From NCBI GenBank assembly GCA_033782935.1, contig JAWQEG010000519.1, positions 144,001-208,000 of the forward strand: a stretch of DNA of 64,000 bases, given 5' to 3'. Both the position numbers and the translations under genes were made by a program. This DNA comes from Petrolisthes cinctipes (Eukaryota > Arthropoda > Malacostraca > Decapoda > Porcellanidae). Of this stretch, positions 44,154 through 54,834 are shown one piece after another; the first letter of the stretch is position 1; the number at the start of each line of letters is the position of its first letter. The notes under the pieces were generated by a model. The model worked only from the letters and a program-made list of their open reading frames with translations. It did no database searches and was not told the DNA's origin.

Positions 44154-44710
44154 ATGAGGAGAATTACTGGGCCACTCGTCATTACCAAAGAAGTCAATGT
44201 TGTTGTCCTTCAGAAGGTTCTGGCTGGGTTCAAAGCACTTTCACATATGGTGCTTTGTTGTGCAGAAAGGTAACCTGAGTGACATCCACAACATTTTGAG
44301 AGTCTTGAAGAATGGGAATGACAAGCTTTGTCAAGATCTTCTCCCGAAAATAATCTCCATCCCAACTTTACCCCCGAGGCTTTATCACCCACATCATCCA
44401 CCATACAGTGAAGTCCTTGGACCCTCTTGGCCTCGTCTTGTCATTACTATCACTTACATTTTCTAATGCCACAGTAGAAAGAATATTTTCACAGATGAAT
44501 GTTGTTCACTCTAAACTGAGAAATCGTCTCAGTGTTAGGTCAGTAGAGGCATTAATTGTTAAAAATAAAGTATGGATTGGTTCAATTTTTTCAATCCTGT
44601 GTAAACTTTGAGCCTTCTGATGATATGATCAGAAGTTTCAATTCTAAAGGTTCTGAAGAGGAGGAGGAGAATAATATTATTGCTCTTGATGTACTACAAT
44701 AAGAATCTGT
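44153..44710 (+). pseudogene. hAT transposase C-terminal relic (unit C)
   Basis: hATC signature SNATVERIFSQMN plus SKLRNRL at about 44460-44520; otherwise as in units A and B. AT-rich spacer follows to about 44995. Confidence 0.7.
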
Positions 44711-44994
44711 GGCTGTAGGTATGTATACTGTATATCTACTTGTCATTATTAACATTGTTTAGCTAAGTTCTCATAAGCCTAGTTAGTCCTTACGGTAAAT
44801 AAAACTGGAATTTTTAAGTTTACCTTCAGCAAAGTTCAGTTATATGGTTGTCAAATATTAAGTAATTGTTTTTCTTTAGTGAGGAGAAATGTATCAATAC
44901 AATATTCATGTACATTAAAAAGAAACAATAAAATTTGTCTTTATTTGTTTTTTGGGATTTTCATTTCAATCTGTGGGAAAAAAATCCTTAATCT

Positions 44995-45320
44995 GTGGAA
45001 AATTGGTACTACAAAATTGGCAACACTGGTTGTGACAGAGTGGATGAACTGAATGATTCCCTGATTAGGAAAGTGACAGAGGTGGGTGAGAGAAGGATAG
45101 GAAATCTGAGGAATAGCAATAAAAGAAGATTGATGAAGAGCTGGTGGAATGAAGATATTGAGAATGTGAGGAAGGAGAGTAATAGGAAGTGTAGAAGGCT
45201 AAGGAAAAATGTAGGCAATAGTGAGGAAGATAGAATAGCATATGAGGAGGCATGGAAGGAGTATGAACTGCAGGAGCCAGTGGCGGCAGGTTCGAAAACT
45301 GAGAGCTGAGTTTCCCAAAT
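44995..45320 (+). pseudogene. LINE ORF2 linker fragment, unit C
   Basis: 104-codon open frame with KSWWNEDIENVRK; here the frame also covers upstream bases. It precedes LINE copy C. Confidence 0.45.
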
Positions 45321-45376
45321 AAAGTAAACTTTATAAAAGTTACCACATAAACTAAAGTGAAAAATAAGAGAAGAAG

Positions 45377-46294
45377 ATGGCTAGTCGAAGTGCAAGAAGC
45401 GGAGCACGAAGAGAAGACAGCTGTGGAAGATGTGAAAACAGAGTAAAACAACAGGAGAGAGGAATACAATGTGATATGTATAGTGTCTGGTTCCACATCG
45501 GATGTAAGCAGGTCAGTCCTACCCTATATAGAGAGTTGAAAGATTCTGAATCAGTATGGATATGTTCTGGATGTATACCAGTAGCAAAGAAGAGACTGTT
45601 AACACCAGAGGAGGAATTAGGAAAAAAGATTGATGAGATGAAAAAGGAGTTGAGATCTTTCTTTGAGGAAAAAATGATGCAGTGGGAGGAGAGTTTAGAT
45701 AAGTTAAAGAAAGATATGTTAGAGGAAATGAAGAATGAAATGAAGTTAGAACTGAAGAAGAGAGATAAGAAAATAGAGATAATGAAAGTAGAACTAAAAA
45801 GTGAAATGGTTGAAGATATGAAAGAGAGAAAGGAAAAAGAGAGAAAGAGGAATAATATTATCATTTATAATTTAGAAGAACCCGAGGAATCAGAACCAAA
45901 GGAAAAGATACAGAAAGACATAGAAAACTCTCTGGATATAATACAAAGGGAAGTAAAAGTAGAGGATTTAGAAATTTTGGATGCAGCAAGATTAGTATTA
46001 ATAAATGAACCAGGAAAGAAGAGACCACTCCTGTTAAAATTAAAAGAAACATGGATGAAATGGCAGATTCTGAAAAATGCAAAGAACCTTAAGAATACAA
46101 ACCATAGGCTAGCAAAAAGAATATCTATCACCTTGGATATGACTAAGAAAGAGAGACAACAAAATAAGGAGCTCTGGGAGGAATTAAAAAGAAAACGAGA
46201 ACTGGGAGAAAAGGGATGGTATATAAAGGATGCAAAGTTAATGAGAAATAATTTTCAAGGAGAAAGAGGACAAATATATGGAGAGCATATGTAA
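45377..46294 (+). CDS. LINE ORF1 (PHD-like finger + coiled coil), copy C
   Basis: 305 codons from ATGGCTAGTCG to TAA, overlapping the ORF2 start by 17 bp. PHD-like finger at about residues 17-74 (CGRCENR ... CDMYSVWFHIGC ... WICSGC); one Cys is Tyr, so zinc binding is probably impaired. Coiled coil at about residues 84-160, then a basic domain beginning NNIIIYNLEEPEES, which is RRM-like in position. ORF1 proteins of this kind bind LINE RNA; this is family knowledge. It is the only full-length ORF1 in the window. Confidence 0.7.
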   Translation: MASRSARSGARREDSCGRCENRVKQQERGIQCDMYSVWFHIGCKQVSPTLYRELKDSESVWICSGCIPVAKKRLLTPEEELGKKIDEMKKELRSFFEEKMMQWEESLDKLKKDMLEEMKNEMKLELKKRDKKIEIMKVELKSEMVEDMKERKEKERKRNNIIIYNLEEPEESEPKEKIQKDIENSLDIIQREVKVEDLEILDAARLVLINEPGKKRPLLLKLKETWMKWQILKNAKNLKNTNHRLAKRISITLDMTKKERQQNKELWEELKRKRELGEKGWYIKDAKLMRNNFQGERGQIYGEHM

Positions 46295-49200
46295 GATTAA
46301 ACTAATAAACATACAAGGACTAACAAAAGTAAAGATGACGGAATTACAAGATTTATTTAAAAGTGATGAATTTTTATGTTTAACGGAAAACACACCAAAA
46401 GTGTGAGAATATCAGTCTCTGTGATCACATATACTCAATAAGTAATATGAGGGAAATGGAGGAAAAGAAAGGAGGGGGATTGATGATTTTGTTGGAAAAG
46501 GATGAAGATAGTAAAATTGAAAAGATAACAACTAGAAATAAGGATTTGTTATTTTGCAAGTGTAAATTAGGAAATATTTGTTTTAAGCTGCTTTTGGTCT
46601 ATTTACCTGCGGGAAATAAAGAAGAGGATAAAAGAAGATACACTAGTTTAAAAACAGAAATAGAAGGTATAGTAGAAAATATAGGGGAGATACCCTTTGT
46701 CCTACTTGGGGATTTTAACGGACATTTGGGATTCCTTGGAGAGCAGGAAATGGATAGACGAGGGGAAGATGTAATTAACTGGATGGAAAACTATAATCTT
46801 ATTCTACTAAACAATGACCAGAGGTGTGAAGGGTTGATAACATGGGAGAGAGGAAAATAAAAAAGTGTTATAGACTTCGTTCTGGTGAACCATAAATTTT
46901 ATGATGTATTCGAAGCAATGAGAATAGATGAAAGAAAAGAAATAACGGAATTATCTGACCCTAATTTGATTGAAATATTAATCAAAGGAGAGACACAAAA
47001 TAGAAAATACACAAATGATCAATGGCAAGAAAATATTTATTATACAACAGACAAAGAAGCACTACAGATATATAAGGAAGAAGTGGAAGGAGAGTGCAAT
47101 GAAGAGGTACAAGATATGGTAGAGTTTGGTGAAATCATGACAAGAAATGCAGAATGTATATTAAAGAAAAAGTATAGAAGGAGAAAGGATAAGAGACATA
47201 TAAACAGGATTGAACCACCATGGATGTGTGAAGAAATTAGAAAGGAAATCAAGAATAGAAAGAAGCTTAATAGAGAGAAATGAAATGAGGCGAGTGAAGA
47301 AGTAAAAGATAGACTTTGGAGCTTATATAAGGTACAAAAAGATAGGGTGAAAAGATTGATCAAAGAAGCAATAATAAAACATGAGAAAAAGGTGACAGAG
47401 GAGATGAATGGAAGTAGTGACAAAAGTAAGAGATTATGGCAATATATTGACAAATTAAAAGGTAAAGAAATAAACTATGATAAGGACAAAGGGGAATTAT
47501 ATAGTACAGAGGGAGGAATACTTAAACAAGAAAATGCAGCTCAAGAGCTTGAAATGTTTTGGAAGGATATATACCAAAATCATGACAATAACATAAAGAA
47601 GGTTTGGAACACACAAGAAAAAGGAAGGTACAAGAGACAGTACATGGTAATGGAACCTATGGATATGACTGTTGGAATGGGCCTAGCTCGGATAACAACA
47701 ACCATGGAAGAACCAATAATAAATAAAGAAGAAATTATAAAAAAACATTAAAAGGCTTGAAAACCAAAAAGGCAGCTGGTCCAGATGGGGTAAAACCAGA
47801 ATGCTACAAGGCATTGATAGATAGTGAAAAATGCATAGAAAAGTTACTATACTGTTTTAATAAATTAATTAGACAAGGAAAAGTCCCACAAACCTGGAAA
47901 ACCTCAAGAACAGTAATGCTACCAAAAAAAGTTAAACCAACAGCCCAGGATTTAAGACCCATATACCACTCACAAATATTGATTACAAAATATTTATGTC
48001 AATAATGAAGAGCAAAATAGAACAACAACTACAAGTTAATGATTTAAATAGTGAATTGCAGTCCGGATTTACACAGGGAAGAAGAATTGAAGACAATATA
48101 CTCATACTCAGGTACTGTATTGAAAAAAGCTACAAGAACAAGACACCATTAATCGTAGCAGCAATAGACTTTAAGAAGGCATACGACTCAATAAAAAGAG
48201 AAGAGATCATAAAAACTCTAAAAGAAATAAAAACACATGAAAATATGATAGATATAATAAGTGATGTGTACCAGAATGATACAACACAACTGTGTTTAAG
48301 CAGAAAAATAGAAAAAGAGATAAAGATAACAAGCGGTATACGCCAAGGGTGCACAGGATCTAATGGACTGCAGTTTTCATAATCAATGTTAGAGGCAAAA
48401 GCAAACATTATAAGACTGAGCAATGTAAGCAGGAAATGTGGGTTGGAGTTAAATAAAAATAAGAGCAAATTCATAATCTTCAATATGGAAAATCAACCAG
48501 CAAAACTAGAAGGGATAGAAGTGGTGGAGACTATTAAATATTTGGGAGTGGATATTGGAAACAAGAGAGACTGTTTTAAGAATTACAAAGTTAATATTTA
48601 AAAAAAAGCAAAGAAACTAGCAAATATGACCTACTCAGTGACAGCCAGGAGTTGTAACAAACTAATGATTGGAAAAACTTTGTGGAAAGGTCTGGCATTG
48701 CCTGAAATACTGTATGGGGCTGGTGTGGTGGATTATAACAAGAAAGAAATAGATACGTTACAAAAAATTGAAAACTCAGTGTACCGAACAATTCTTGGGG
48801 CAGAAAAAAGCACAGCAATTAGTGGACTAAGAGGAGAAGTGGGTGCCACAATCATGAAATAAAAAATTACTAGAACAAAATTACAATATTTACAAGGAAT
48901 AATGAGAGATGGAGGAAACAAATTAACATACGAAATAGTAGAAGAATTGAAGGATAATAGAAAAAATAAAAGGATGAAGAAATGTGAGGAGGGAATGAAA
49001 GCATTAGATATCAATTTAGATAAACTAAAAACCATGAAGAAGCAACAACTCCTAAACAAGATTTATGAATTGGACACTAAGAACTGGAGAGAGGAAATGG
49101 AAAGTAAGACTACCCTAAAGATTTACAGAAAATGGAAAAAGGAAATGGGAATGACAGAGGAACTATATTAAAATAACACCAGCATCAGTGGTGTCATTTA

Positions 49201-49460
49201 AATGTAGGACAAATACTTTAAACTTGGGAGATAGAAAAAGATTTAGAAAAGAGGAAAATGAAACAGGATGTAAGATGTGTGGAACAGATCCAGAAAACTT
49301 AGAACATTTTGTGCTTGACTGTACTGGCTATGTTGAAGAAAGAAGTAAAATTGGAAAATTGCAACAACCTTATATCGAATGCAAGGAAAACATCATTGGA
49401 GGGTTGTTATTCGACAGTGGAAAATATTTGGACAATATAAAAGAATATGGTAAATATTGA
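46278..49460 (+). pseudogene. LINE ORF2 (endonuclease + defective RT), copy C
   Basis: Blocks in order: INIQGL, LLVYLPAGNKEE, LLGDFNGHLG, FVLVNHKFYD, KKAAGPDGVKPE, LQSGFTQGRRIEDN, AAIDFKKAYDSIK and GIRQGCTGS joined to FS and then SQ-less MLEAKANI after a stop. Next are KYLGVDIGNKR, GILYGAG-like LPEILYGAG and the CCHC knuckle CKMCGTDPENLEHFVLDC. Several stops and frameshifts split it into about ten frames. No functional RT is possible because the FADD box is absent. Confidence 0.8.
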
Positions 49461-49558
49461 ATGAATTACCGTTATTGGGTACGGTTTTTCTACCTTCATT
49501 ACCCACTTATTTAGATCATTCTAAGACTATTTTCTTCTATGGCATTTTCTCCGCAAAT
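49449..49558 (+). mobile_element. 110-bp MITE fragment in LINE C
   Basis: AAGAATAT duplications at 49441-49448 and 49559-49566; same event as copies A, B and D. Confidence 0.85.
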
Positions 49559-49740
49559 AAGAATATCTTTATAAGTGCTGGAAAATAAGGGAGAAGAAAT
49601 TAAAGGAACTCAGCAACAAATAAACGACAGAAGAGGTTCCGTTGTTAAGGCTATCCCTCGACATCATCGCATCGCATCGCATCACTCTCAGTCATCAACA
49701 TCAACAACAACAACAACAACGATAATAAAGTGTGAGTTTT

Positions 49741-50208
49741 TGTAGTTTTCTATGTTGTATTGTTGTAATTGATAATATTAATGGTTCTTTAGTGGTTTAT
49801 TATGATATATACGAGTCAATAGAGAAGGAAACCAAGTGAAATACAATATATAATTCATCGATATAAGATAATGAAATTTAACAAGTATAATCATTTCATT
49901 AATTAACACAGGCTTAGTAAATTACGTTATTAACCTGTAAAGTAATGAATAAAACAAGCCTGGAAACACACACACACACAACACTTGAAAAAAAAACACA
50001 CACACAAACCTGGGGAAAAAAAAACAACCCGAGGAAATATAACGGTAATTATCTATTATATTGTTATTTTATATTACAATGTTTTTACCTTCTTTACCCA
50101 CTAATCTATAACATTCTAAGACACTTTTCTTCTATGGCATTTTCTTTTGCAATGCCCCATTTCCAAGATAGGGCATATTCAAATGGGGCATTTTGAAATT
50201 ACCTGACC
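49741..50208. other. Spacer with incomplete MITE (unit C/D border)
   Basis: AT-rich with (CA)n near 49970 and a MITE 3' piece from about 50085 abutting the next MITE at 50209. No gene. Confidence 0.7.
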
Positions 50209-51310
50209 AGTAAATATTGAAAGAATTACCGTTATTGAGTACGGTATTTCTACCTTCATTACCCACTAATTTAGACCATTCTAAGACTATTTTTCTCCTA
50301 TGGCATTTCCTCTGCAAATGCCCCATTTCAAATGGGGCATTTTGAAATTAGCCTGACCTTACTTGACCTAACCTAGACCGCATCAGACTATCGGGAACTA
50401 ACCTGGACAAACTACTGGGACCTAACCTGTGCAAACTACCGGGACCTAACCTGTGCAAACGACTGGGACCTAACCTGTGCAAACTACTGGGACCTAACCT
50501 GTGCAAACGACCGAGACCTAACCTGTGCAAACTAATGGGAGCTAACCTGTGCAAACTACTGGGACCTAACCTGGGCAAACTACTGGGACCTAACCTGACC
50601 CAACCAAACCTAACATAACCTTTCCTTATCTGACCAGACCTAACCTAACCTAACATTATCTGACCTAACCTAACCAAACCTTTCCTTACCTTATCTGACC
50701 TAACCTAACATAACCAAACTTTACCTTATCTAACATAACCAAACCTTACTTTATCTGACCTAACCTTGTAATGGCCGCACCTGAGAGTTAAAGGCAGAAT
50801 TTGAAAGCTACGCCAGTGGAGTATTCTTATGGCTTACCCAGTAGAAGCACTGCCTGAGATTTCTCTGGTCCAGGGTTCGATTCCTCGTGGGTACGACTAG
50901 AATTTAAATGGATCAATTTCTGGGTCTGACTTGCTTGATTGATTGGGATTATTACAACCTAACATAACCAAACCTTACCTTATCTAACCTAACATAACCA
51001 AACCTTACCTTACCTTATCTGACCTAACCTAACATAACCAAACCTTACCTTATCTGACCTAACCTAACATAACATAACCTTACCTGACCTAACCTAACAT
51101 AACCAAACCTTACCTTATCTGACCTAACCTAACATAACATAACTTTACCTAACCTAACCTAACATAACCAAACCTTACCTTATCTGACCTAACCTAACAT
51201 AACATAACATAACCTTACCTAACCTAACATAGACCACAGCAGACTATCGGGAACTAACCGAGGCAAACTACTGGGACCTAACTGGACCTAGTCAATTTTT
51301 GGTGCTACAG
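50209..51310 (+). repeat. MITE with 24-bp units and CCTAA-like array, unit D
   Basis: The MITE start reads AGTAAATATTG (first G changed). About nine 24-bp units lie at 50385-50600, then CCTAA-like repeats run to 51235 with the SINE inside. Confidence 0.8.
50765..50956 (+). mobile_element. tRNA-derived SINE-like element, unit D
   Basis: Third copy; A-box TGGCTTACCCAG, B-box GGTTCGATTCC, TTGTAAT/ATTACAA ends. It is missing from the shorter repeat block before ZNF-E. Confidence 0.65.
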
Positions 51311-51382
51311 AATATTACAGTAAATATTCATTAAATGTTTGAATCTTCAAATGATGTAAGACTGGTATTGTTATTGTTTCAG

Positions 51383-52563
51383 ATTCATATGAAGTAACAC
51401 TGTGGTTGGCAACCCTGACACCAATAACAGTGTGGTTGGCAGCCCTGACAACAGTAATAACCAAGTGGTCATAATGGTAGCAGAATAAAGCTGTGTTAGT
51501 GATGGAGGTGGAAGGAAGTGACACCATCAATGTTGTCAGAGAAGAGAAGTGTAACAAGTTGGTCTGTCAACAATGTGGTCAAAAGTTTAGTAGGAAATGC
51601 CATCTCACTCACCATTTGTTGACTCATACTGGAAAGAAAATGTTTATGTGTGATGAGTGTGGTAAAAAATTTAGTTGGAAATCTGACCTTAAGAAACACA
51701 GCATTGTTCACACAAGAGAGAGGAACTTTAAATGTGAAGAATGTGGTAAAAAGTTTGTGACAAAGGCTGTTCTAAAGAAACACATACTTATACACACAGG
51801 AGTGAAGAACTTTGAATGTGAAGAATGTGGTAAAAAGTTTGTGAGAGAGGATAATTTAAAGCGACACATACTTATACACACAGGAGAAAAGAACTTTGAA
51901 TGTGAAGAATGTGGTAAAAAGTTTATGACTAAGAGAGAAATAAAGCAACACATACTTATACACACAGGAGTGAAGAACTTTGAATGTGAAGAATGTGGTA
52001 AAAAGTTTCTGACAAAGGGTGAGATAAAGCGACATATACTTATACACACAGGAGAGAGGAACTTTGAATGTGGAGAATGTGGTAAAAAGTTTGTAACAAA
52101 GGGTGAAATAAAGCGACACATACTTATACACACAGGAGTGAAGAACTTTAAATGTGAAGAATGTGGTAAAAAATGTGTGACAAAGAGTAATCTAAAGAAA
52201 CACATACTTATACACACAGGAGTGAAGAACTTTGAATGTGAAGAATGTGGTAAAAAATGTGTGACAAAGAGTAATCTAAAGAATCACATACTTATACACA
52301 CAGGAGTGAAGAACTTTGAATGTGAAGAATGTGGTAAAAAGTTTGTGACAAAGAGTGATCTAAAGAAGCACATACTTATACACACAGGAGTGAAGAACTT
52401 TGAATGTGAAGAATGTGGTAAAAAGTTTCTGACAAAGAGTAAACTAAAGCAACACATACTTATACACACAGGAGAAAAGAATTTTGAATGTAATGAATGT
52501 GGGAAAAAGTTTGGTCAAAAATCTAACCTTAATAAACATATAAAAGTTCATACAAGAGTATAG
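51383..52563 (+). CDS. ZNF-D: C2H2 zinc-finger exon, 12 fingers
   Basis: The frame after the acceptor is interrupted (TAA and TAG near 51472-51479), so the usable start is the conserved ATG 51502. It has twelve fingers. Two adjacent fingers (8 and 9) have KKC instead of KKF, as in ZNF-A finger 5. One has GECGKKF. It stops at TAG 52561, with an orphan finger (CNECGKMFSDKSQL) after it and AATAAA at 52642. Role as for the other members: likely DNA binding, target unknown. Confidence 0.72.
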
Positions 52564-52736
52564 GGTTTTAAATGTAATGAATGTGGTAAAATGTTTTCTG
52601 ACAAATCCCAACTCACGTTACACAAAACTGTTCACACATGAAATAAAACATTGAATGTAAGTGGTGGCAAACAATGATTGCTCCCCTCCCCCCTAAGCAT
52701 GATAGGAAAAAACTGAAAATATCAAGAGGTAGCACA

Positions 52737-52949
52737 TTATATTGTAGGTGTATGGTGACAAGGTGAGTATTCAGTGTTGCTTCCATTGGCGTCATGAACA
52801 GCTTTAAGATGAGCAGGGTAGGAAGACAAAAGTGACTCAAAAAGCTCCGTGTTGAACTCCATTACCCGAAGCACACCATTGATGTGCTCCTCCATCTTGG
52901 TACAACTAAATGGAGTTGATAGAGGTTCACACAACATCCTTTTTTTCAA
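52737..52949 (-). pseudogene. Tc1/mariner transposase C-terminal relic (unit D)
   Basis: Antisense frame ending YPAHLKAVHDANGSNTEY; same relic as in units A and C. Confidence 0.5.
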
Positions 52950-53103
52950 CCTCGTCCTTCAAGATAGATCCAACATTTTCACAGATGGGGAGAATTACTG
53001 GGCCACTCGTCATTACCAAGGACTATAAGGGGTACAGTTATGTTTGCATCCATAGCAAGACCCGACGATATAGGTAAAGAAAAAACTTGTTCTGACCCTA
53101 CAT

Positions 53104-53147
<44 letters not shown>

Positions 53148-53148
<1 letters not shown>

Positions 53149-53710
53149 GATGAGGAGAATTACTGGGCCACTCGTCATTACCAAAGAAGTCAATGTTGTT
53201 GTCCTTCAGAAGGTTCTGGTTGGGTTCAAAGCACTTTCACATATGGTGCTTGGTTGTGCAGAAAGGTAACCTGAGTGACATCCACAACATTTTGAGAGTC
53301 ATGAAGAAAGGGAATGACAAGCTTTGTCAAGATCTCCCCAAAATAATCTCCATCCCAACTTTACCCTCGAGGCTTTATCACCCACATCATCCACCATACA
53401 GTGAAGTCCTTGGACCCTCTTGGCCTCGTCTTGTCATTACTATCACTTACATTTTCTAATGCCACAGTAGAAAGAATATTTTCACAGATGAATGTTGTAC
53501 ACTCTAAACTGAGAAATCGTCTCAGTGTTAGGTCAGTAGAGGCATTAATTGTTAAAAATAAAGTATGGATTGGTTCATTACTTTTAATCCTGTGTAAACT
53601 TTGAGCCTTCTGATGATATGATCAGAAGTTTCAATTCTAAAGGTTCTGAAGAGGAGGAGGAGAATAATATTATTGCTCTTGATGTACTACAATAAGAATC
53701 TGTGGCTGTA
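53148..53710 (+). pseudogene. hAT transposase C-terminal relic (unit D)
   Basis: Preceded by (TC)n at about 53104-53145. SNATVERIFSQMN with SKLRNRL at about 53455-53520. AT-rich spacer follows to about 54005. Confidence 0.7.
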
Positions 53711-54007
53711 GGTATGTATACTGTATATCTAATTGTCATTATTAACATTGTTTAGCTAAGTTCTCATAGGCCTAGTTAGTCCTTACGTAAAATAAAACTG
53801 GCATTTTTAAGTTTACCTTCAGCAAAGTTCAGTTATATGGTTGTCAAATATTAAGTAATTGATTTTCTTTAGTGAGGAGAAATGTATCAATACAATATTC
53901 ATGTACATTAAAAAGTAACAATAAAATTTGTCTATTTGTTTTGTGGGATCTTCATTTCAATCTGTGGGAAAACAAATTTTAATCTGTGGGAAATTGGTAC
54001 TACAAAA

Positions 54008-54077
54008 TTGACAACACTGGCTGTGACTGAGTGGATGAACTGAATGATTCCCTGATTAGGAAAGTGACAGAGGTGGG
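54008..54077 (+). pseudogene. LINE-linker fragment, 5' part, cut by LTR element
   Basis: GAGTGGATGAACTGAATGAT ... AGTGACAGAGGTGGG matches the start of the linker fragment in other units and stops at the LTR. It continues at 60146 after the element. Confidence 0.7.
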
Positions 54078-54741
54078 TGTAGAGGAAAGGTATCTCAGCC
54101 GTACAGATGGAGTTATGACAGAGTACTCCTCTTTCTTGCACCAGATATCCCACTCATAACATCACCCAGTAAGTCCCGAGGATAATTGAAGTTCAGATTA
54201 AAACAATTCTCACGTTTAATAACAAAGCTATGAATTCAGCACAGCAGGATACTTGCAATAATAGATCATTTGCAATTACAAGGCAGTCCACCAAAATAAC
54301 ACTGATCAATGAACAAGCAATATGTCAGGAGGTGTACTAGACTCCTCTAAATGGTAGCAGCAGGGTGGGCTACACAGTGTAGGAGGTACATTCTGACCAC
54401 ATAGCACTAATACACTTTAAAGAACAGTATAGTAGATAGGCGTAACACGGAAACGGCCCAGTGACCGTGACAACCCAAAGAATAGACTTGGTGGAGGACA
54501 GAGATGGTGGTGTGTGAGAGCTCTGGTGTCTCAGTATGCTCTGCCCGTTGTTGAAGGAAGCAGTCCATGACGTAGGCTTGGTTTGGAGTCGAGACTGACA
54601 AGCAATACAGCAAGAGCTAGAAAATATGAAACCTCGATATAAACTTCGAATCATATGAAAATCAACTAGAGGGTATAATTCTGCATCTAGTATGAACCAG
54701 TGAGATTGATAATCTATCAATAAGGTAGACTTTCCCTTACA
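54078..54741 (-). repeat. 3' LTR of Gmr1-type element
   Basis: 664 bp, TGT...ACA. On the coding strand it begins TGTAAGGGAAAGTCTACC and is preceded by the purine tract. By eye it differs from the other LTR at four positions (near 54177, 54210, 54682 and 54693). Confidence 0.95.
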
Positions 54742-54753
54742 CTCCTCCCCACC
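54742..54753 (-). promoter_or_regulatory. Polypurine tract
   Basis: On the coding strand GGTGGGGAGGAG immediately precedes the 3' LTR, the expected primer site for plus-strand DNA synthesis. Confidence 0.85.
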
Positions 54754-54834
54754 AAGACTCGATATGAAGTATCGAGCATTAAAATATATACAATTATTTG
54801 ACAAATATTGATAAGTTTACCAAAAAAAAAATGT

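Larger units (their letters stand above)
45321..49740 (+). mobile_element. LINE copy C
   Basis: It has the longest intact ORF1. ORF2 has a +1 A near 46386, TCA-to-TAA at 46858, CGA-to-TGA at 47281, a 45-bp loss near 47636, a +2 shift near 47745 and TAA at 48380. It also carries the shared RT frameshift and missing FADD box. Endonuclease SDPNL (His lost). The MITE fragment is at 49449-49558, and the (ATC)n(AAC)n tail at about 49695-49725. Confidence 0.85.

Noticed and set aside
54370..54804. 144-codon ORF spanning the LTR (also at 59774)
   Set aside because: Lies within LTR sequence duplicated at both ends; no conserved domain, expected by chance.
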